A stretch of 55,969 nucleotides of DNA from Aliterella atlantica CENA595 (GTDB lineage Bacteria; Cyanobacteriota; Cyanobacteriia; Cyanobacteriales; Chroococcidiopsidaceae), in NCBI RefSeq assembly GCF_000952155.1, contig NZ_JYON01000033.1, positions 1 through 55,969 on the forward strand, written 5' to 3'. Shown piece by piece: positions 16,809 to 25,088 of this stretch (its first letter is position 1; each line of letters opens with the position of its first letter). A model generated the notes under the pieces. It was not told where the DNA came from and did not search any database. It saw only the letters and a program-made list of their open reading frames with translations. The position numbers were made by a program, and so were the translations under genes.

Positions 16809-18140
16809 TTAGCCGCAACTATTTTCACTCAATTTTTCTTTAATAGCTTCCGCAATTAAAGGTTGCAAGGTATACATCAGCGTGGAGGGATTGGCTGAGG
16901 TGGGTTCGATTATCTCGATTAGCGATCGCCGATTGAGCGATACCAATGCATTTTGCAACTGCGCTTGAGAAATTGAGGGCAACAAATTTGCTTCTAGCTG
17001 TACCAATGTTATAGGCTGGTGATGAATAGTTATGCAGAACATTACTTGCCATTCTATCTCACTGAGACGATTCAACTGCTGTGCTAACAACTGCCCAATG
17101 TCCTTAAACAATAGAGTTTTTTGCGCTAAGAACAAGATAATATTGCTATTGAATGACTCTTTAATTAGCGTTGCCGCGATCGCTAACATTTGTGGGTTGC
17201 CTTGGTAGCGGTCAAATAATTGCTGCACCTGGGCTCGCTCAACTGGGAATAGCCCTTTGGCTGCTAAGATTTGTTCTCCTGCCTCAATCGACAAAGGTTC
17301 TAGCTGTAGTAATCGTACCGCAGCCCTTGGTGCTGACAAAGTGGCAATCTCTGGCGGCAGTTCGCGACTTGTCAGCAAAATGGTACTCTGGTGCTGCCCT
17401 TCGCCTAACTGCTGAAACAGCCACTCATAGTCTTCGTAGCCCGGTCGGTAAGTACCCACCAATTCGCTACCTTGCAGAACTGCCTCCACGCCATCGAGAA
17501 TCAGTAAATAGCGATGGTAGCGCAACTGCTCTAGCAACAGACGCATCATCGCATCAGGCTGTAGCCCAGGGGACTGCCCAGGTGCGATCGCATTTAATAA
17601 CTCGGTGAGAAAATTGTTGAAGGGCGGAGCTTGTCTTAGGCTCCGCCACACCACAACCTCGAATAGCTCTGTATCAGCAAGCTGCTGTGCAAACTTGGTC
17701 ACTAGCATTGTTTTGCCGATGCCAACCATGCCTGCGATGGTGACTAATCGACAATGTTCTTGTATCACCCACTGCTTTAGCGTTGCTAGTTGTGCAGCTC
17801 GTCCGCTAAACTGGCAAGTATTAGGTGCTTCTCCCCAATCTAGACGCTTGTGCTGCGACAATGCAGATAGATTGGTTCTGCAACTATTTTGAATATACTG
17901 CGCTAGAGCATTGCGTAAGTTGTGTTTTCTTATTTTCATTCCTAATGCTTGCGAAAGCAGTTGCCATAGTTCTGCACCCACGTCTTTTATATACGAATAC
18001 GAGTGATTCAGTTTTCTTGCAATCTTGGTGTAACTCTGCTCGTGCCAAGATCGCTGAAACACACCGATTTGCAATGGGTTTAGACGTTGTGGCGCTAAAG
18101 CTCCGGTGACAATATTCAATGCTTCTTCGTAGATCATCAT
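16809..18140 (-). CDS. Short NB-ARC NTPase with N-terminal HTH (no sensor repeats)
   Basis: 443 residues. The first 90 form a helix-turn-helix-like module (QSYTKIARKLNHSYSYIKDVGAELWQLL) of the kind that begins cyanobacterial vMAP/NB-ARC conflict proteins. Then comes a STAND NTPase: P-loop GMVGIGKT at 137-144, Walker B YLLILDG near 240, and a winged-helix region to the end. WD40 or TPR sensor repeats, present in the paralogue at 40637-44212, are absent; the protein stops after the NTPase. It could be a natural short form or a truncated gene. Confidence 0.85.
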   Translation of the reverse strand: MMIYEEALNIVTGALAPQRLNPLQIGVFQRSWHEQSYTKIARKLNHSYSYIKDVGAELWQLLSQALGMKIRKHNLRNALAQYIQNSCRTNLSALSQHKRLDWGEAPNTCQFSGRAAQLATLKQWVIQEHCRLVTIAGMVGIGKTMLVTKFAQQLADTELFEVVVWRSLRQAPPFNNFLTELLNAIAPGQSPGLQPDAMMRLLLEQLRYHRYLLILDGVEAVLQGSELVGTYRPGYEDYEWLFQQLGEGQHQSTILLTSRELPPEIATLSAPRAAVRLLQLEPLSIEAGEQILAAKGLFPVERAQVQQLFDRYQGNPQMLAIAATLIKESFNSNIILFLAQKTLLFKDIGQLLAQQLNRLSEIEWQVMFCITIHHQPITLVQLEANLLPSISQAQLQNALVSLNRRSLIEIIEPTSANPSTLMYTLQPLIAEAIKEKLSENSCG

Positions 18141-18290
18141 TAATTTTCCTTTAGGAATAATCTATGGGGACGTTCTTCAGTAGTGGTAGTGTTAGGGATG
18201 TAAAACAGTTGGGTTGGTCAAATGCAACATGGCTTGGAAACGCGATCGCACAGTCAAACTTTTAGTACATTTTCTATTGCTGTCTCAGCG

Positions 18291-18313
18291 ATAAAACCGC
18301 CTGTGGGTTTTAT
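18291..18313. terminator. Bidirectional terminator-like hairpin
   Basis: Perfect 8-bp arms ATAAAACC and GGTTTTAT around a 7-nt loop. The arms themselves supply T-runs on both strands. It lies in the spacer between the response regulator gene (minus strand, transcribed towards it) and the NB-ARC gene, so it would end the regulator transcript. Confidence 0.5.
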
Positions 18314-18417
18314 AAATTGATGTCGAGAAAAGCGCTCTAATATAATAATTGCGCCACGCTTGATTGACTTTAAACTTTTCTTGTAGATCGGCTTTAAAAG
18401 AATTAGCACAATAGATC

Positions 18418-18801
18418 TTAATCACCATATTTCCTTATTTCCTCTTGGATCGCTTTAAGCAAGGTACTAAATTTGGTTGGCTTAATTAAATAGCGGTTTG
18501 CTCCTAAATCAAGCGCATGTTGTTGCTGGTGGTTAAAAGCAAGTCCTGAAAGTACAATTACCGGAATGTTTTGCCATTGCGGAGCTTGTTGGCGTTGTTC
18601 GAGTAAAGCGTAGCCATCAACATCGGGCATCATGAGATCGAGTAAAATTAAATGCGGTTGGAAATCGTCTAGTGTTTTAAAAAAATAAGCTCCGCAATCT
18701 AGACCTTTTACTTGATATCCAGAAATACTCAAATAGTCAATTAGTAGTTCTCGAAGTATTCGATTGTCCTCGACTACTAAAACCCGCTTGCACTCCAACA
18801 T
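18418..18801 (-). CDS. Single-domain response regulator (CheY-like)
   Basis: 127 residues, receiver domain only. Acidic pair in VVEDN near residue 11, phosphoacceptor D55 in LILLDLMMPDVDGY, switch Ser in IVLSG, and the conserved Lys in YLIKPTKF. No output domain, so it acts by protein contact or in a phosphorelay. No histidine kinase is nearby. ATG start. Confidence 0.92.
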   Translation of the reverse strand: MLECKRVLVVEDNRILRELLIDYLSISGYQVKGLDCGAYFFKTLDDFQPHLILLDLMMPDVDGYALLEQRQQAPQWQNIPVIVLSGLAFNHQQQHALDLGANRYLIKPTKFSTLLKAIQEEIRKYGD

Positions 18802-18988
18802 TTAGTTTTCAGATAGATGTAATTGAAAGAAGTTTGGAGTAGCTAATTTTAAAGAATCTAGAAGAACTGCTCGGCAGCACATTCTCAAGACTCAGGTTTG
18901 TTTATGAAGAATCATTGCTGTGTTTATTGATACTCGGACAGTCGCTAGAAAGCTCGTAACTCTCTAAATTTTGAAGTATTGAAGCTGA

Positions 18989-19176
18989 TTTGTCTACAAA
19001 AAAAGCAGGGAAATATTCCGAACATCTCACTACTTTTAACCAAAAAGTAGTGAGATTTAGTAAGGCGTGTCTACGAACCTTTTTGTCTACAAAAAAAGCA
19101 GGGAAATATTCCGAACATCTCACTACTTTTAACCAAAAAGTAGTGAGATTTAGTAAGGCGTGTCTACGAACCTTTG
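18989..19176. repeat. Tandem 93-bp repeat (x2), each with a perfect 13-bp hairpin
   Basis: Two essentially identical copies start at 18989 and 19082 (period 93). Each contains TCTCACTACTTTT and its reverse complement AAAAGTAGTGAGA around a 5-nt loop, a strong hairpin, followed by TTAGTAAGGCGTGTCTACGA. Related GTCTAC motifs occur at both ends of the unit. It might be a small non-autonomous element that duplicated, or a hairpin RNA/repeat family. No protein role. Confidence 0.85.
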
Positions 19177-19237
19177 CTACTCTAGAAAAAATAATTATGG
19201 GTAGCTAGTTGATGAAATGGCGCGATGACAGCGGTCA

Positions 19238-19420
19238 AGCGATTTAACTGATAAGCAACAGCAGCAGTTTCGACTATTGTTGCCACCCCAAAAAGCTCGT
19301 ACAGGTCAGCTAGCTCTCAATCGTCGTTATATTCCCAATAGGGTTATGTAGATTCGTCAGATTACTACTTTGTAGTGGGGTGTTTTAGAATGCTATGGTG
19401 TAGCCTATCAAATGACAATT
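19238..19420 (+). mobile_element. Decayed N-terminal fragment of an IS5-type transposase
   Basis: Frame starting at 19238 reads SDLTDKQQQQFRLLLPPQKA, then RTGQ, matching the DLTDxQWxxLxPLLPPQKxRTGRP start of IS5-group (DUF4096) transposases. It is followed after stops by further degenerate matches (RRYIPNRVM and LECYG for the usual RxIINGIL and LPxRYG). At least two stops interrupt the frame and the catalytic DDE part is missing, so this is a relic. Confidence 0.65.
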
Positions 19421-19922
19421 ACTCTGAGCGCCGCGTTAATTACTCGCCAAACGCGATCGCCTCTTCGGGAAAATGCCTAATTGAGTTTTAGCCTACGCTT
19501 CACCCAATGCAAGCTATAACTCAATACCTTTTAGGTATCAAGCAGCAGATAACTTTTGGCAACTTGTTCTGAGTCGAATATTCATTGAAACTTTGGCAAA
19601 ATTTCTCTTGAAAAGCTTGATAGCCTGAAAGCCACTTAAATAAGAATTTTAGCTAACGCTCGTTCTTAGCATTACCTTCCACAACACTACCCCAATATGT
19701 TAAAGTGTCCAATAAATTCTGGAGAGTCCCTAGTTCTGAATTTATAAACTTTAGCTAGGTAAGTATTCGTGTAACTGGGATTTAAGTCACTGAACAAAAT
19801 TTCTTTCAAAGGTGGCATGAAGAAGGCTATCTGGGTCTAGAGCCAGCCACTTGTCGCATTTAGGTCTGCCAACCGATCTTCCAAATCTTCCTACCTTATC
19901 CACAAAATCATAACTTCAAGCC

Positions 19923-20933
19923 ATGACATCTATGCCACCTCTTAGTTATGAAGAAATCAGAGACGTAATAAACACAATTTTAACTAAGGATTCTCAAAAA
20001 GAGCTAGATCATATAGACCAGAACATATTAAAGGGAACATGTGACAAGCTAGAATATGAGGAAATTGCCGAAACATATCGTATCCATAATACACAAGGTT
20101 ATAAGGACAACGGAAAGAAGTTATTTGATAGGATTAACAGAGCGCTCAGAAATTCCGGTTCCCGTCGTTTGAAAGTAAATAAGTCAAATGTTGTGGATAG
20201 AATTACACTGTATGCGGAGATTTTAAATTCACAAGTTCTCGATCCACAAAGGTCTACTCCTATTCTTGATCAAACGTGGGAAATACCGGAAATAGATGGA
20301 GCGACTGAAAAGCTTGTTGTAGACCTAAACACAAATTTAAAAAATATTATAGAGTATATTTTAAACTTCAACTCACATACTTCACGGCGTAGCTTAAAAA
20401 TATTAGATAATTGCAAAAAATTGTTCGGAGGCGATCTTATTATTGTTGTTATTGTCCAAACAGGCAGATTTAGAATAATTTTAAGAGGTCGTGAAGAGGA
20501 TATAAACCGGATTACATATAAAATGCAATCAGGTGAACTAAGGAAAATAAATGGGTTTCGTATTGAAAGTTATAAGTTAAGTGATGAAGAAACTGTAGTT
20601 CTATTTTCTCGTCAAAGGGCTTTGTTGAAATGGCTCGTCAGGCAAGTCGCTAGGATAATAAGGTTGTTAAGGCGGATTACTATTCAAGTTGCTAGGACGA
20701 TAATGTATTCGCCAAGATGGCTCGTAAGTGAAGACTTTAAGAATATTCTACTGGTTACTGCGCTGGTGGTTGCAGTAGTTCTAACTTCTAGGGCAGTTCT
20801 CGCTAACTGGGATTCTATAGTATCAAAAACAAAAGAAACGATAAAGTCAACAACAGAAGAAATAAGAGAGAATCTAGATTCTCCGCCTCGTCCGATAAGT
20901 CCTCCAATAAGGCGTTTTCCGCGCCGATTCTAA
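19923..20933 (+). CDS. Membrane-anchored protein with conflict-system type HTH and TRADD-N-like module
   Basis: 336 residues. Residues 8-95 (YEEIAETYRIHN then GYKDNGKKLFDRINRAL) align in pattern with the HTH that begins the two NB-ARC proteins in this window. Residues about 131-228 form an alpha/beta unit (LFGGDLIIVVIVQTGRFRI, LRGREEDINRI, SGELRKINGFRIES) resembling the TRADD-N-like modules found beside cyanobacterial STAND NTPases; this is recognised by pattern only. A basic stretch (230-265), a transmembrane helix (about 274-294) and a proline/arginine tail follow. No NTPase domain. The gene has no HIP1 site and is AT-rich, unlike its neighbours. Function unknown. Confidence 0.8.
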   Translation: MTSMPPLSYEEIRDVINTILTKDSQKELDHIDQNILKGTCDKLEYEEIAETYRIHNTQGYKDNGKKLFDRINRALRNSGSRRLKVNKSNVVDRITLYAEILNSQVLDPQRSTPILDQTWEIPEIDGATEKLVVDLNTNLKNIIEYILNFNSHTSRRSLKILDNCKKLFGGDLIIVVIVQTGRFRIILRGREEDINRITYKMQSGELRKINGFRIESYKLSDEETVVLFSRQRALLKWLVRQVARIIRLLRRITIQVARTIMYSPRWLVSEDFKNILLVTALVVAVVLTSRAVLANWDSIVSKTKETIKSTTEEIRENLDSPPRPISPPIRRFPRRF

Positions 20934-21489
20934 TTATCCTCACTATCCCAATCATATAGGCAGAAATTGCAGTAGGCAAAATTTGAGATGGTAGTATAAA
21001 AGTCTGGCGTATAGTTCTCAGATGTTGTTGACTTACCTTCTATTTATTATTTTGGAAAGTAAAATATATCATTACTTTCGAGAGTAAAATAGGGAATCTG
21101 CTGTAAACAAAAATTTTAGTAAAATCGCTAATTGCTATCTGTGTTTTAAAGTGAAGATCCCAGCATTGAGACATAAGTAAAAATATAACAATAGAAGGTA
21201 AACCTCTTGATGCGATCGCTAAAATAGTCAGCAACGGAAATTTAGATTTGAAAACTTATGTAGCAAATCTGAACTTATGAGCATTCTAAACGATACGGAA
21301 GAAGGGCTGGCAAATATCTGGAAGAAAATGTTTTTATCTGAGGAATAATTTTACTCTTTAAATTCTAAATCAAACTTTAGTGATGCAACTGTGTTTGTCG
21401 GCAGCACAGAGTGGTAAGTCATCAAGCGGGTTAACAGCCCGCAGCGTGAAACCCATGAGAGAATAGTCGCAACTTTTAAAAATCCTGTT
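20934..21489. other. Gene-free AT-rich spacer
   Basis: 556 bp between the HTH/TM gene and the PLP enzyme. Short open frames occur (for example one reading KNITIEGKPLDAIAKIVSNG near 21178-21280 and a 23-codon ATG frame at 21277-21348), but none has a start with supporting signals and I do not call them genes. One HIP1 site near 21210. Confidence 0.5.
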
Positions 21490-22452
21490 ATGATGCAATC
21501 CACCCATCGGCTGTCCATTGATCGGATCGAACAGGCTGCTAAGATCGTCGATCCAGTATTTCTCAACTCACCGCAGTTTGTGTGCGAACCTCTGAGTGAA
21601 CAACTTGGCACGCGGCTGGCACTCAAAATTGAAACACTTAATCCGATCCGTTCGTTCAAAGGACGGGGAGCAGATTTCCTAGTGTCGCAGATTCGAGAGG
21701 GTGACAAGCGCTTGGTTTGTGCCAGTGCTGGTAATTTTGGTCAGGCAATGGCATATGCTTGCCGTAAGCGGGGTGTGAATCTAATCGTTTATGCTAGTAC
21801 GGGTGCAAATCCATTAAAAGTTGAACGGATGCGATCGCTCGGAGCAACTGTAATTTTGCAGGGGGAAGATTTCGATGCAGCAAAACAAGCAGCAAAACGT
21901 GCTGCACTCGAACAGAATTACCGATTTATCGAGGATAGTCGTGACGTTGAAACTGCCGAAGGAGCAGGAACAATAGGCTTGGAATGGCTAAATTTCCCCG
22001 AACCCTTGGATGCTCTACTCATACCGTTGGGCAATGGGGCAATGCTCAACGGCATTGCTAGAGTAATGAAAGCCCGTAGACCCAAAACTCGAATTATCGC
22101 CATCCAGGCGGCTGGCGCACCAGCTATGATTGAGTCTTGGCGTGCCGGACGAGTAATTATGCACGAGCAAATCCACACGATCGCCGATGGGATTGGCGTG
22201 CGCGTACCTGTGCCGGAAGCACTTGAAGATATGCGCGGTTTGGTTGATGAGGCAATTTTAGTGAGTGAGGAAGCGATCGTCCAAGCGATGCGTCTAATAC
22301 ATTGTCATGCTGGAATTGTCGCCGAGCCTTCTGGCGCGGTCGGAGTTGCGGCAATTCTTGAGCAACCAGAACTGTTCGATCGACAGTGTATAGGCACGAC
22401 TATCTGCGGTGGCAATCTAACAGTGGAGCAAATGCAAGCATGGTTATATTAG
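21490..22452 (+). CDS. Threonine/serine ammonia-lyase family PLP enzyme
   Basis: 320 residues of fold-type II PLP enzyme. The Schiff-base lysine is K57 in IRSFKGRGAD; the phosphate-binding glycine loop is PLGNGAML; SAGNFGQAMAYAC supplies the substrate-binding motif. There is no C-terminal ACT-like regulatory domain, so it is not a biosynthetic IlvA. A catabolic threonine dehydratase, serine dehydratase/racemase or hydroxyaspartate lyase are all possible. ATG start; a second ATG follows immediately. Confidence 0.88.
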   Translation: MMQSTHRLSIDRIEQAAKIVDPVFLNSPQFVCEPLSEQLGTRLALKIETLNPIRSFKGRGADFLVSQIREGDKRLVCASAGNFGQAMAYACRKRGVNLIVYASTGANPLKVERMRSLGATVILQGEDFDAAKQAAKRAALEQNYRFIEDSRDVETAEGAGTIGLEWLNFPEPLDALLIPLGNGAMLNGIARVMKARRPKTRIIAIQAAGAPAMIESWRAGRVIMHEQIHTIADGIGVRVPVPEALEDMRGLVDEAILVSEEAIVQAMRLIHCHAGIVAEPSGAVGVAAILEQPELFDRQCIGTTICGGNLTVEQMQAWLY

Positions 22453-22624
22453 TCATAAAATGCTTAGAAAAACTGTGCTTGCAGGTTGGTAACGTAGAAT
22501 AACTTCAGACTATTAGCCCAGTTATAGTAGTTAAAATAATGTCATAGCTGATTGTACTCCATATGATGCCAGCAACAGCTTGCAAGCATTCACGAGCAAT
22601 ATAGGGTTAACACTTATCTAGATA

Positions 22625-22697
22625 TGGAGGATAGCGGTCTCGAACCGCTGACCTCTACAATGCCATTGTAGCGCTCTACCAACTGAGCTAATCCCCC
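22625..22697 (-). tRNA. tRNA-Ala (GGC)
   Basis: On the minus strand a 73-nt cloverleaf: acceptor arm GGGGGAT paired with ATCCTCC and discriminator A; D arm GCTCAGTTGGTAGAGC; anticodon stem CTACA/TGTAG around loop ATGGCAT, giving anticodon GGC; T arm with GGTTCGAGACC. CCA is not encoded. It stands alone between two protein genes. Confidence 0.95.
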
Positions 22698-22845
22698 GTA
22701 ACACTTACCTAGCGATAGTTATAGTTTATTTTGAAGACTTTCTTATTGCCTTGTACGAACTTTTAATGTCATTAAAGTGCTTCGCTATTATCTTTTAACA
22801 GTTGTACTTTCGTCAAGTCCCTAAATGAGAACTATTAAAACAAAA

Positions 22846-23037
22846 TTAAGATAAGTTCGTAAAATAACTAATACAGTTATTCATCAGAAAATAAACTACC
22901 AACGTGCCAGCCGCAGCAAAGGCAACTAAAGTTCCGGCTAGCATTAATGAGAACTCTTTCGTCTGCACTGCCGCTTCCATTAAATGCAGCGACCAAGCCA
23001 CTAATGCCACATCAAAAACTAAAATAGTAAGCAGCAT
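22846..23037 (-). CDS. Small two-helix membrane protein
   Basis: 63 residues, nearly all hydrophobic in two segments (LLTILVFDVALVAWSLHLM and LMLAGTLVAFAAAGTLVVYF) joined by a short polar loop (EAAVQTKEF). ATG start. I do not recognise a named family, though compact two-helix proteins of this size are common in cyanobacterial genomes. It lies just upstream of hisF on the same strand, with 66 bp between this gene's stop and the hisF 3' end across the spacer; co-transcription is not certain. Confidence 0.65.
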   Translation of the reverse strand: MLLTILVFDVALVAWSLHLMEAAVQTKEFSLMLAGTLVAFAAAGTLVVYFLMNNCISYFTNLS

Positions 23038-23103
23038 ATGTTAAAAAATTAAATTTAATTAATTTATCTTAACATATCTACAAAAAACTGGTGGCGGCGC
23101 TCA

Positions 23104-23877
23104 TTAAGCGATCGCGCGGATAGGGCAAGAGCGATCGCGCAAGTAGTTTTTGATTTCGGCGACACTCAAATGCCCGTAGTGTAACAATGAAGCAAGCAGA
23201 GCAGCTTCCGCCTTACCTTCAGTAAGTGCTTCGTAGATATGCTGGCAATTGCCCGCCCCACCAGAAGCAATTACAGGGATTTGCACGGAGCTTGCGATCG
23301 CTTTTGTTAATTCTAGGTCATAACCAGCTTGCGTGCCGTCGGCATCCATACTTGTAACTAACAATTCTCCAGCACCGCGTTGTTCGACTTCTTTAGCCCA
23401 CGCTAAAGCATCTAAACCAGTGTTCTCGCGTCCGCCGCGTACAAATACATCCCAACCAGGATTAGTTGGATCTTGACGCTTCCTAGCATCAATAGCAACG
23501 ACTATACACTGATTGCCAAAGCGATCGCTGGCTCGATTAATAAAGTCTGGTTGACGTACAGCGGAAGAATTGATACTAACTTTATCGGCTCCTGCCCTTA
23601 ACAAATTTTTAATATGTTCTAATGATTGAATACCACCACCTACAGTAAGAGGAATAAACACCTGTTCGGCAGTACGGTAGACGACATCAATAATCGTGTC
23701 TCTAGCTTCGTGAGTTGCCGTAATATCCAAAAACACCAATTCATCCGCCCCAGCCTCGTTGTAGACCTTAGCTAGTTCCACAGGGTCGCCAGCATCAATT
23801 AAATTGACAAAGTTAACACCCTTGACCACTCTGCCAGCATTCACATCCAAGCAAGGTAAGATTCTTTTAGCAAGCAT
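23104..23877 (-). CDS. hisF: Imidazole glycerol phosphate synthase, cyclase subunit
   Basis: Histidine biosynthesis: with HisH it converts PRFAR plus ammonia to imidazole glycerol phosphate and AICAR. 257 residues, a (beta/alpha)8 barrel. The catalytic aspartates are in LPCLDVNAGRVVKG (start) and in VVAIDARK (middle); phosphate-binding glycines in LTVGGGI and IASGGAG. ATG start (LAKRILPCLDV). hisH is not in the window. Confidence 0.97.
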   Translation of the reverse strand: MLAKRILPCLDVNAGRVVKGVNFVNLIDAGDPVELAKVYNEAGADELVFLDITATHEARDTIIDVVYRTAEQVFIPLTVGGGIQSLEHIKNLLRAGADKVSINSSAVRQPDFINRASDRFGNQCIVVAIDARKRQDPTNPGWDVFVRGGRENTGLDALAWAKEVEQRGAGELLVTSMDADGTQAGYDLELTKAIASSVQIPVIASGGAGNCQHIYEALTEGKAEAALLASLLHYGHLSVAEIKNYLRDRSCPIRAIA

Positions 23878-23984
23878 GATTTAAAGCTACTTAATAAAAA
23901 CTCTGCTTATACTTACACAAAAATTGTCTATCTGTATCTAGTCCCTATCAACGGGAGTTAATTGAAATTTTAGTAGCTAGCAAT

Positions 23985-25088
23985 ATGGCAATTATTTCTT
24001 CTAAACAAGACCCTATTGAACCAAACGATCGACGCATCGAACCAAAAAGAAGCGATCGCCCAGCCCAATCTGAACCTCTCCTCAAGCCCGAAGTTACCCC
24101 AGACGAACAAGATAAACAAGAAGATCGCATTCGTCCCCACCGCTTTGCTGACTACATCGGGCAAAAGGATTTAAAACAGGTACTCGATATTGCCATTCAA
24201 GCGGCTAAAGCTAGAGGCGAAACGTTGGATCACTTGCTACTATATGGTCCTCCAGGATTAGGGAAAACCACAATGGCGCTAATTTTAGCCTCAGAAATGG
24301 GGGTAAACTGCAAAGTTACCAGCGCACCAGCCTTAGAACGTCCGCGAGATATTGTCGGGTTATTAAATAGCCTCAAAGTAGGAGATGTTTTATTTATTGA
24401 TGAGATTCACCGCTTATCTAAGATGGCAGAAGAGATTCTGTATCCAGCAATGGAGGATTTTCGCTTAGATATTACGCTTGGTAAAGGTCAAAGTGCTAAA
24501 ACTCGCTCTTTACCACTACCAAAATACACTTTAGTAGGAGCAACAACTAGGGTTGGGGCGCTATCTTCACCATTACGCGATCGCTTTGGCTTAATTCAGC
24601 AGCTACGTTTCTACGCCCAAGACGAACTCAGCCAAATTGTCCTCCGAACTGCCCAAATCTTGCAAACTGATGTATCTGAAGATGGTGCAGCAGAAATTGC
24701 TCGTCGCGCTCGCGGTACACCTAGAATTGCTAATAGACTCTTAAAAAGAGTACGCGACTACGCCCAAGTCAAAGCCGCAGGCACAATTAATCGATATATA
24801 GCCGCAGAAGCTTTAGAACTATTCCAAGTAGACCCTTGCGGACTAGATTGGACAGATAGAAGAATGTTAAGCGTGATGATTGAAAACTTCAATGGCGGTC
24901 CGGTAGGCTTGGAAACGATGGCAGCAGCGACAGGAGAAGACACGCAAACAATTGAAGAAGTATACGAACCGTATTTAATGCAAATTGGTTACTTAAACCG
25001 CACTCCTCGCGGACGGGTTGCTACCGCAGCAGCATACAAACACTTGGGTTTCACCCCACCAAATCAACAATTGTCCTTACTAAAATGA
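23985..25088 (+). CDS. ruvB: Holliday junction branch-migration helicase RuvB
   Basis: AAA+ motor that with RuvA drives branch migration of Holliday junctions. 367 residues. Walker A GPPGLGKTTM, Walker B FIDEIHRL, sensor 1 VGATTRVGALSSPLRDRFG, and a C-terminal winged-helix domain. The N-terminus carries a charged extension of about 45 residues before the RPHRFADYIGQ start of the core, as often seen in cyanobacterial RuvB. The stop overlaps the start of the TPR gene by 4 bp (ATGA), so the two are translationally coupled. Confidence 0.97.
   Translation: MAIISSKQDPIEPNDRRIEPKRSDRPAQSEPLLKPEVTPDEQDKQEDRIRPHRFADYIGQKDLKQVLDIAIQAAKARGETLDHLLLYGPPGLGKTTMALILASEMGVNCKVTSAPALERPRDIVGLLNSLKVGDVLFIDEIHRLSKMAEEILYPAMEDFRLDITLGKGQSAKTRSLPLPKYTLVGATTRVGALSSPLRDRFGLIQQLRFYAQDELSQIVLRTAQILQTDVSEDGAAEIARRARGTPRIANRLLKRVRDYAQVKAAGTINRYIAAEALELFQVDPCGLDWTDRRMLSVMIENFNGGPVGLETMAAATGEDTQTIEEVYEPYLMQIGYLNRTPRGRVATAAAYKHLGFTPPNQQLSLLK

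Larger units (their letters stand above)
18802..19922. other. 1.1-kb stretch without an intact gene
   Basis: Contains a 93-bp tandem duplication with hairpins (18989-19176) and a decayed IS5-type transposase fragment (from 19238), listed separately. The open frames across the tandem repeat exist only because 93 is a multiple of 3. Between 19450 and 19922 I see no coding or RNA signal. The region looks like an insertion hotspot next to the foreign-looking gene at 19923. Confidence 0.6.

Noticed and set aside
18902..19208. Open frames across the 93-bp tandem repeat on both strands
   Set aside because: They exist only because the repeat length is a multiple of three; no ribosome-binding site or family match.
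19800..19880. Frame reading WHEEGYLGLEPATC, like a transposase HTH
   Set aside because: Too short and isolated to support; the resemblance may be chance.
21178..21348. Short frames in the spacer before the PLP enzyme
   Set aside because: Reads like protein in places but lacks start signals and is broken by stops; no match recalled.
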